NCBI GenBank assembly: GCA_937906485.1
Contig: CALCYB010000137.1
Span: 1 to 18,421, forward strand
Length of the DNA: 18,421 nt
Source: an uncultured Rikenellaceae bacterium
GTDB lineage: Bacteria; Bacteroidota; Bacteroidia; Bacteroidales; UBA932
Direction: 5' to 3'
The translations under genes and the position numbers were made by a program. The first letter of the stretch is position 1. Each line of letters opens with the position of its first letter. The notes beneath the pieces are model-generated. The model had not been told where the DNA came from, did not search any database, and saw only the letters and a program-made list of their open reading frames with translations. Below, piece by piece: positions 15,387 to 18,421 of the stretch.

Positions 15387-15830
15387 TTAATCATCGTAGT
15401 CCACCAGGTTGAACCGCTGGTCAAACTCAAGTCCGATTCCATTCATCAGTTCCACTTCCCAGCCACGTTTGTCGCGTTGAATCTCACGAACACTCATCTG
15501 CGGGAATTTTTGTTCAATGAACGTTTGAATTTCCTTCGGAATCAAGTCTTGGGGTATCGGGTTCATCCGGCATTCTACCTTGGTCCATTTGCCTTCTTTA
15601 TCAAACTGCAACGAAATGTTGTTTTCCAACATGACGTTGTATTCCTTACCGAGGAATTCAGTCTCTTCAGTAGCAAACAGAACCTGATCCTTTGAGAAGT
15701 GTTGTTCCACAAAAGCAATGGCTGCTTTGGGCAATTTCTCAAATTGGATCGCACGTTCCCGGTCATCTGCGCTCAGGGTAGAACCCAAGCAGAGAAAGCC
15801 GAGACAAAGTGCTGTTAAAACCTTTTTCAT
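15387..15830 (-). CDS. Secreted PepSY-like (beta-lactamase-inhibitor-like fold) protein
   Basis: 147 residues with a signal peptide ending near LSA (residue 21). The mature part is two copies of a helix-plus-sheet unit of about 50 residues. The first has LPKAAIAFVEQHF with the YNVML...SLQFDKEG strands; the second has IPKEIQTFIEQKF with the WEVEL...GLEFDQ strands. This matches the PepSY-like putative periplasmic family common in Bacteroidetes. The family has no established enzymatic activity; inhibition or modulation of proteins in the periplasm is proposed from the fold only. Single-gene unit with its own promoter (15879-15908) and terminator (15336-15367). Confidence 0.85.
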   Translation of the reverse strand: MKKVLTALCLGFLCLGSTLSADDRERAIQFEKLPKAAIAFVEQHFSKDQVLFATEETEFLGKEYNVMLENNISLQFDKEGKWTKVECRMNPIPQDLIPKEIQTFIEQKFPQMSVREIQRDKRGWEVELMNGIGLEFDQRFNLVDYDD

Positions 15831-15878
15831 AACAATAATACCATTAAAAACCTTTTATAAACCTTAACTTTTGCGTTG

Positions 15879-15908
15879 CAAATATATAACAATTTTTTCA
15901 GATGCAAA
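15879..15908 (-). promoter_or_regulatory. Bacteroidetes promoter for the PepSY-like gene
   Basis: Minus strand TTTG (15908-15905), 18 bases, then TATATTTG (15886-15879), 49 bases before the start codon. The -7 box is exact and the spacing one base short of usual. Confidence 0.65.
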
Positions 15909-15986
15909 TAAAAACTTAAAAAAATGCACAAAAATTATTAGATATTCTGTGATTTTTTTCTTCAAATAGAGTGCCAAAATGTGTTT

Positions 15987-16019
15987 TCTGTGATAAAAAT
16001 GATTTTATTGCTATCTTTG
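15987..16019 (+). promoter_or_regulatory. Bacteroidetes promoter for pepC-xth
   Basis: TATCTTTG (16012-16019) is an exact TAnnTTTG box. The -33 candidate TCTG (15987-15990) has one mismatch at 21-base spacing. It predicts transcription from about 16026, which excludes an upstream in-frame ATG at 15981 and supports the start at 16041. Confidence 0.6.
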
Positions 16020-16040
16020 GACATTAAAATCAAGAACGAT

Positions 16041-17423
16041 ATGAAGAAAAGTATTTTATCTCTAATGGTATGTGCTTGTGCAGCAGGTTCTTTCTGCTCT
16101 GCACAGGAAATCACTACCCAGGATCTCTCCCAGATCCAGGCGTCTTTCCAACCGGATGCCTCCACCAAAGCGTTACAGAATATCCTGATGGGCAATGCCA
16201 ATCTGCGCACCCTTGCGTTGAACCATGACCTGGATGGAAAAATTGACCATTATTTCAAATACCGCGTTGATGTAAAGGGTATTACCGACCAGCAGCAGTC
16301 CGGCCGCTGCTGGATGTTCACCTCCATGAATGTCTTGCGCCCTTCGGTCATGAAACAGTTCAATGTAAACAGTTTTGACTTTTCGCACAACTACAATTAT
16401 TTCTGGGATATTTTTGAAAAAAGTAACCTTTTCCTGGAGAATGTGATCGCTACTGCGGACCGCTCGATGACGGACCGTGATGTGGAGTTTTATTTCAAAG
16501 CCCCCGTCAATGATGGTGGTGTGTGGAACTTGTTCTACAACGTGGCCGAAAAATATGGCGTGGTTCCGCAAGAAGTGATGCCCGAAACGGCACATTCCAA
16601 CAACACCGGCCAAATGACTGGTGTAATCAACGAGCGTCTGCGTGCCGGCGGTTATGCCCTGCGTGAGATGATTGCCTCAGGAGCCAAACCCAAAGCGGTG
16701 AAAGCTGCCAAACTGGAAATCCTGGAAGATGTGTACCGGGTATTGGCGTTGTGTCTGGGAGAACCTCCGACAACCTTCACCTGGCGCTACAAGACCGCGG
16801 ATGGAGAAGTCAAATCCTTGACCTCTACTCCGAAAGACTTCTACAAGAGCCTGGTGCCGGAAGACTATCATCCGGATGCCTACATCATGATCATGAATGA
16901 CCCGACCCGTGAATATTATAAGGTCTATGACATTGCCAACTACCGCAATACGGTGGAGGGAATCAACTGGGTGTACCTGAACCTGCCCAATGAGGTCATC
17001 AAAGCAGCGGCATTGGCTTCCATCAAAGCCAATGAAGCCATGTATGCTTCTTGTGATGTCAGTGCCTATTACAATTCCAAAGCCGGAATTTCCGATCCGG
17101 CGATGTACGACTATGAATCGCTGTTCGGCATTGATCTGTCCATGGACAAAAAGGCCCGGATCCTGACCCGGGAAAGCGGCTCATCGCATGCGATGACCTT
17201 GATTGCCGTGGATACGGATGAAAACGACAAACCGATCAAATGGGAATTTGAGAACAGTTGGGGCGCTTCCGCCGGACACAACGGTTACCTGACCTTTACG
17301 GATGAATGGTTTGATGAATACATGTTCCGTCTGGTGATCAACAAACGTTTCCTGGATGAAGCCTCACGCAAAGCAGCAGAACAACAACCGATTCAACTCC
17401 CGGCATGGGATTATATGTTCTAG
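16041..17423 (+). CDS. pepC: Exported aminopeptidase C / bleomycin hydrolase-like C1B peptidase
   Basis: 460 residues, the full-length PepC/bleomycin hydrolase type that in other organisms forms a hexameric cytoplasmic aminopeptidase. Here a signal peptide of about 21 residues (SILSLMVCACAAGSFCSA) predicts export. Gln84 and Cys90 (in QQSGRCWMF), His383 (in SSHAMTLIAV) and Asn405 (in ENSWG) form the active site. The C-terminus reads QPIQLPAWDYMF. In the family LPAWD is followed by PMGALA or similar, the arm whose end sits in the active site and fixes the N-terminus of the substrate; here that end is altered and about three residues shorter. ATG 16041 is preferred over 15981 because the promoter lies between them. 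xth follows by 3 bases. This is the third C1B peptidase in the window. Confidence 0.93.
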   Translation: MKKSILSLMVCACAAGSFCSAQEITTQDLSQIQASFQPDASTKALQNILMGNANLRTLALNHDLDGKIDHYFKYRVDVKGITDQQQSGRCWMFTSMNVLRPSVMKQFNVNSFDFSHNYNYFWDIFEKSNLFLENVIATADRSMTDRDVEFYFKAPVNDGGVWNLFYNVAEKYGVVPQEVMPETAHSNNTGQMTGVINERLRAGGYALREMIASGAKPKAVKAAKLEILEDVYRVLALCLGEPPTTFTWRYKTADGEVKSLTSTPKDFYKSLVPEDYHPDAYIMIMNDPTREYYKVYDIANYRNTVEGINWVYLNLPNEVIKAAALASIKANEAMYASCDVSAYYNSKAGISDPAMYDYESLFGIDLSMDKKARILTRESGSSHAMTLIAVDTDENDKPIKWEFENSWGASAGHNGYLTFTDEWFDEYMFRLVINKRFLDEASRKAAEQQPIQLPAWDYMF

Positions 17424-17426
17424 GAT

Positions 17427-18176
17427 ATGAAACTGATTTCATGGAATGTCAACGGCTTGCGGGCCTGTGTGGGAAAAGGGTTTGCTGAAATTTTCAAAGA
17501 GTTGGATGCGGATTTTTTTGCCCTTCAGGAAACCAAGATGCAGGCAGGACAACTGGACCTGGAGTTTGACGGCTATTATTCGTACTGGAATTATGCTGTC
17601 CGTAAAGGGTATTCCGGAACAGCCGTATATACCCGTCATCAGCCTCTCGCTGTGACTTATGGTATCGGGATGGAAGAACACGACCAGGAAGGCCGGGTCA
17701 TTACCCTGGAAATGGAGGACTTTTATTTTGTAACGGTCTATGTGCCCAATGCCCAGGAAGAACTGGCCCGTCTGGACTACCGCATGGTGTGGGAGAACGA
17801 CATCCGGGAGTATCTGACGGAGCTGGACAAAGTCAAGCCCGTGGTGTACTGCGGTGACCTCAACGTGGCGGCCACGGAGATGGACATTAAGAACCCCAAG
17901 GCCAACGAGCGAAACGCAGGCTTCACCATCGAGGAGCGGACGGCGCTGAAAACGCTGCTGGACAGCGGCTTTGCCGACACCTTCCGCCGCCTCCACCCCG
18001 ACAAGGTGGAATACTCCTGGTGGAGCTACCGCTTCAACGCCCGGGCCAACAACGCCGGCTGGCGCATTGACTATTTCCTTGTGTCGGAGCGTTTGCTCCC
18101 CCGCATCGCTGCGGCGGAAATCCACGGCGAGATTTTCGGCAGCGACCACTGCCCTGTGCTGATTGAACTGAACTGA
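17427..18176 (+). CDS. xth: Exodeoxyribonuclease III; gene is compositionally mosaic
   Basis: 249 residues, full length for the ExoIII/AP-endonuclease family that repairs abasic sites and removes 3' blocks. Active-site residues present: N7, E35 (LQETK), D144 and N146 (GDLNVA), then WRIDYF and the terminal D240-H241 (GSDHCP). It follows pepC by 3 bases. The protein is uninterrupted, but codon use is not uniform. By hand count, codons 1 to about 113 have about half G/C third positions, like the neighbouring genes. Codons from 139 on have about 85%, with near-exclusive use of GAC, AAC, TTC, CGC and GAG. The change falls between about 17776 and 17841. The 3' half is followed by Bacillota-like signals and genes. 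The gene is therefore either an assembly chimera of two orthologs or a recombinant. Confidence 0.9.
   Translation: MKLISWNVNGLRACVGKGFAEIFKELDADFFALQETKMQAGQLDLEFDGYYSYWNYAVRKGYSGTAVYTRHQPLAVTYGIGMEEHDQEGRVITLEMEDFYFVTVYVPNAQEELARLDYRMVWENDIREYLTELDKVKPVVYCGDLNVAATEMDIKNPKANERNAGFTIEERTALKTLLDSGFADTFRRLHPDKVEYSWWSYRFNARANNAGWRIDYFLVSERLLPRIAAAEIHGEIFGSDHCPVLIELN
17776..17841. other. Compositional junction inside xth (Bacteroidales to Bacillota-like DNA)
   Basis: To the left, xth and all other genes use mixed third bases and Bacteroidetes expression signals. To the right, third positions are mostly G or C, and the next gene has a canonical Shine-Dalgarno sequence and sigma-A-like -10 box. The segment encodes a well conserved part of ExoIII (LDYRMVWEN up to the GDLNVA motif), where two orthologs could share enough identity for recombination or for a false assembly overlap. 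The boundary is estimated from codon choice only and could be off by tens of bases. Confidence 0.7.
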
Positions 18177-18181
18177 ATAGG

Positions 18182-18218
18182 AAAAGCCCCCGAATGGCAA
18201 CCATTCGGGGGCTTTTTT
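18182..18218 (+). terminator. Strong Rho-independent terminator after xth
   Basis: A perfect 16-bp stem (AAAAGCCCCCGAATGG paired with CCATTCGGGGGCTTTT) with a 3-base loop CAA, ending in six T. It starts 5 bases after the xth stop. The stem is longer and more GC-rich than other terminators here, in the style of Clostridia. Confidence 0.93.
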
Positions 18219-18254
18219 GTTGCAATAGTCACTTCTTTTCCCACACAGGACGGG

Positions 18255-18280
18255 TATACTATGATAAAAAAAGGAGGTGG
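18255..18280 (+). promoter_or_regulatory. Sigma-A-like -10 box and Shine-Dalgarno sequence of msrA
   Basis: TATACT (18255-18260) is a good -10 hexamer; the -35 at 17-base spacing (CTTCTT) is poor. AAGGAGGTGG (18271-18280) is a near-perfect Shine-Dalgarno sequence, 8 bases from the end of GGAGG to the GTG start. No Bacteroidetes-type promoter is seen. No other gene in the window has such a ribosome binding site. Confidence 0.75.
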
Positions 18281-18285
18281 ATGGC

Positions 18286-18421
18286 GTGAAGAAAGTCATC
18301 TATTTGGCAGGAGGCTGTTTTTGGGGCTTGGAGCACCTGATGCAGTCAATCCCCGGCGTTATAGATGCAGAAAGCGGCTATGCCAACGGCAGCGGCGAGA
18401 GCGAGGCCAACTATAAGTCAG
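18286..18421 (+). CDS. msrA: Peptide-methionine (S)-S-oxide reductase, N-terminal part (cut by window edge)
   Basis: 45 residues visible. MsrA reduces methionine-S-sulfoxide in damaged proteins. The start of the fold is unmistakable: YLAGGCFWGLE with catalytic Cys11, followed by IPGVIDAESGYANG. Start is GTG, decided by the strong ribosome binding site at 18271-18280; the ATG at 18281 is out of frame and meets TGA at once. It could be a single MsrA or the first half of an MsrA-MsrB fusion, which cannot be decided here. Codon use and signals match the Bacillota-like right end, not the Bacteroidales part. Confidence 0.9.
   Translation, partial: MKKVIYLAGGCFWGLEHLMQSIPGVIDAESGYANGSGESEANYKS

Noticed and set aside
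15981..16040. N-terminal extension of PepC by 20 residues
   Set aside because: The -7 promoter box TATCTTTG at 16012-16019 lies inside it, and starting at 16041 gives a proper signal peptide.
17439..18299. A 286-codon open frame on the minus strand
   Set aside because: Antisense to xth and crosses its strong terminator and the msrA ribosome binding site; the GC-rich 3' half of xth explains the lack of stops.
1..18421. Insertion sequences, integrases, attachment repeats, CRISPR arrays, tRNA or rRNA genes
   Set aside because: No transposase or integrase motifs, no regularly spaced repeats and no tRNA-like cloverleaf were seen; nothing mobile accompanies the junction in xth.

Overview
The window reads as a Bacteroidales (Bacteroidota) chromosome segment, except for its last roughly 600 bases. 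The evidence for Bacteroidales is direct. Several genes are preceded by the Bacteroidetes-type promoter (TTTG, 18-20 bases, TAnnTTTG), and Shine-Dalgarno sequences are absent from the gene starts. Many products are secreted proteins or lipoproteins, one with an acidic lipoprotein-export-like stretch after the lipobox cysteine. The families present (FN3-like lipoproteins, PepSY-like protein, IorAB, coiled-coil RluA enzyme) are common in that order. I do not assign a family or species.

Layout. Positions 1-3752 (minus): an FN3-like surface lipoprotein followed by a pseudouridine synthase that runs off the left edge. Positions 3879-6092 (plus): iorA-iorB, the two-subunit 2-oxoacid (indolepyruvate) oxidoreductase, ending at a hairpin shared with the converging operon. 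Positions 6172-9978 (minus): an operon of two tandem secreted C1B cysteine peptidases, pssA (phosphatidylserine synthase) and a small TPR-like lipoprotein. A 161-bp divergent promoter region separates it from a plus-strand gene for a secreted protein with a beta-barrel-like C-terminus (10140-11738). Positions 11897-14026 (plus): a ClpB disaggregase lacking the N-terminal domain, converging on a small helical protein (14030-14356, minus). Then come a secreted esterase and a PepSY-like protein (both minus). Finally pepC (a third C1B peptidase, secreted) and xth (exodeoxyribonuclease III) lie on the plus strand.

The most striking feature is at the right end. Within xth, between about 17776 and 17841, codon usage changes from mixed third positions to about 85% G/C-ending codons. 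From there to the window end everything looks like Clostridia/Bacillota: a perfect 16-bp terminator hairpin, a TATACT -10 box, a full AAGGAGGTGG ribosome binding site and a GTG-started msrA. This is either a chimeric contig joined inside a conserved gene or a real recombination junction; from sequence alone I favour an assembly chimera.

Functionally, the window mixes amino-acid catabolism (IorAB), phospholipid synthesis (PssA), proteostasis (ClpB) and envelope or secreted proteolysis (three C1B peptidases, an esterase, several lipoproteins). The three C1B peptidases near a divergently transcribed barrel-like protein are the closest thing to an uncharacterised system, but a functional link is only an inference. 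No tRNA, rRNA, CRISPR array or insertion sequence was seen, and no gene-free stretch exceeds 300 bases.
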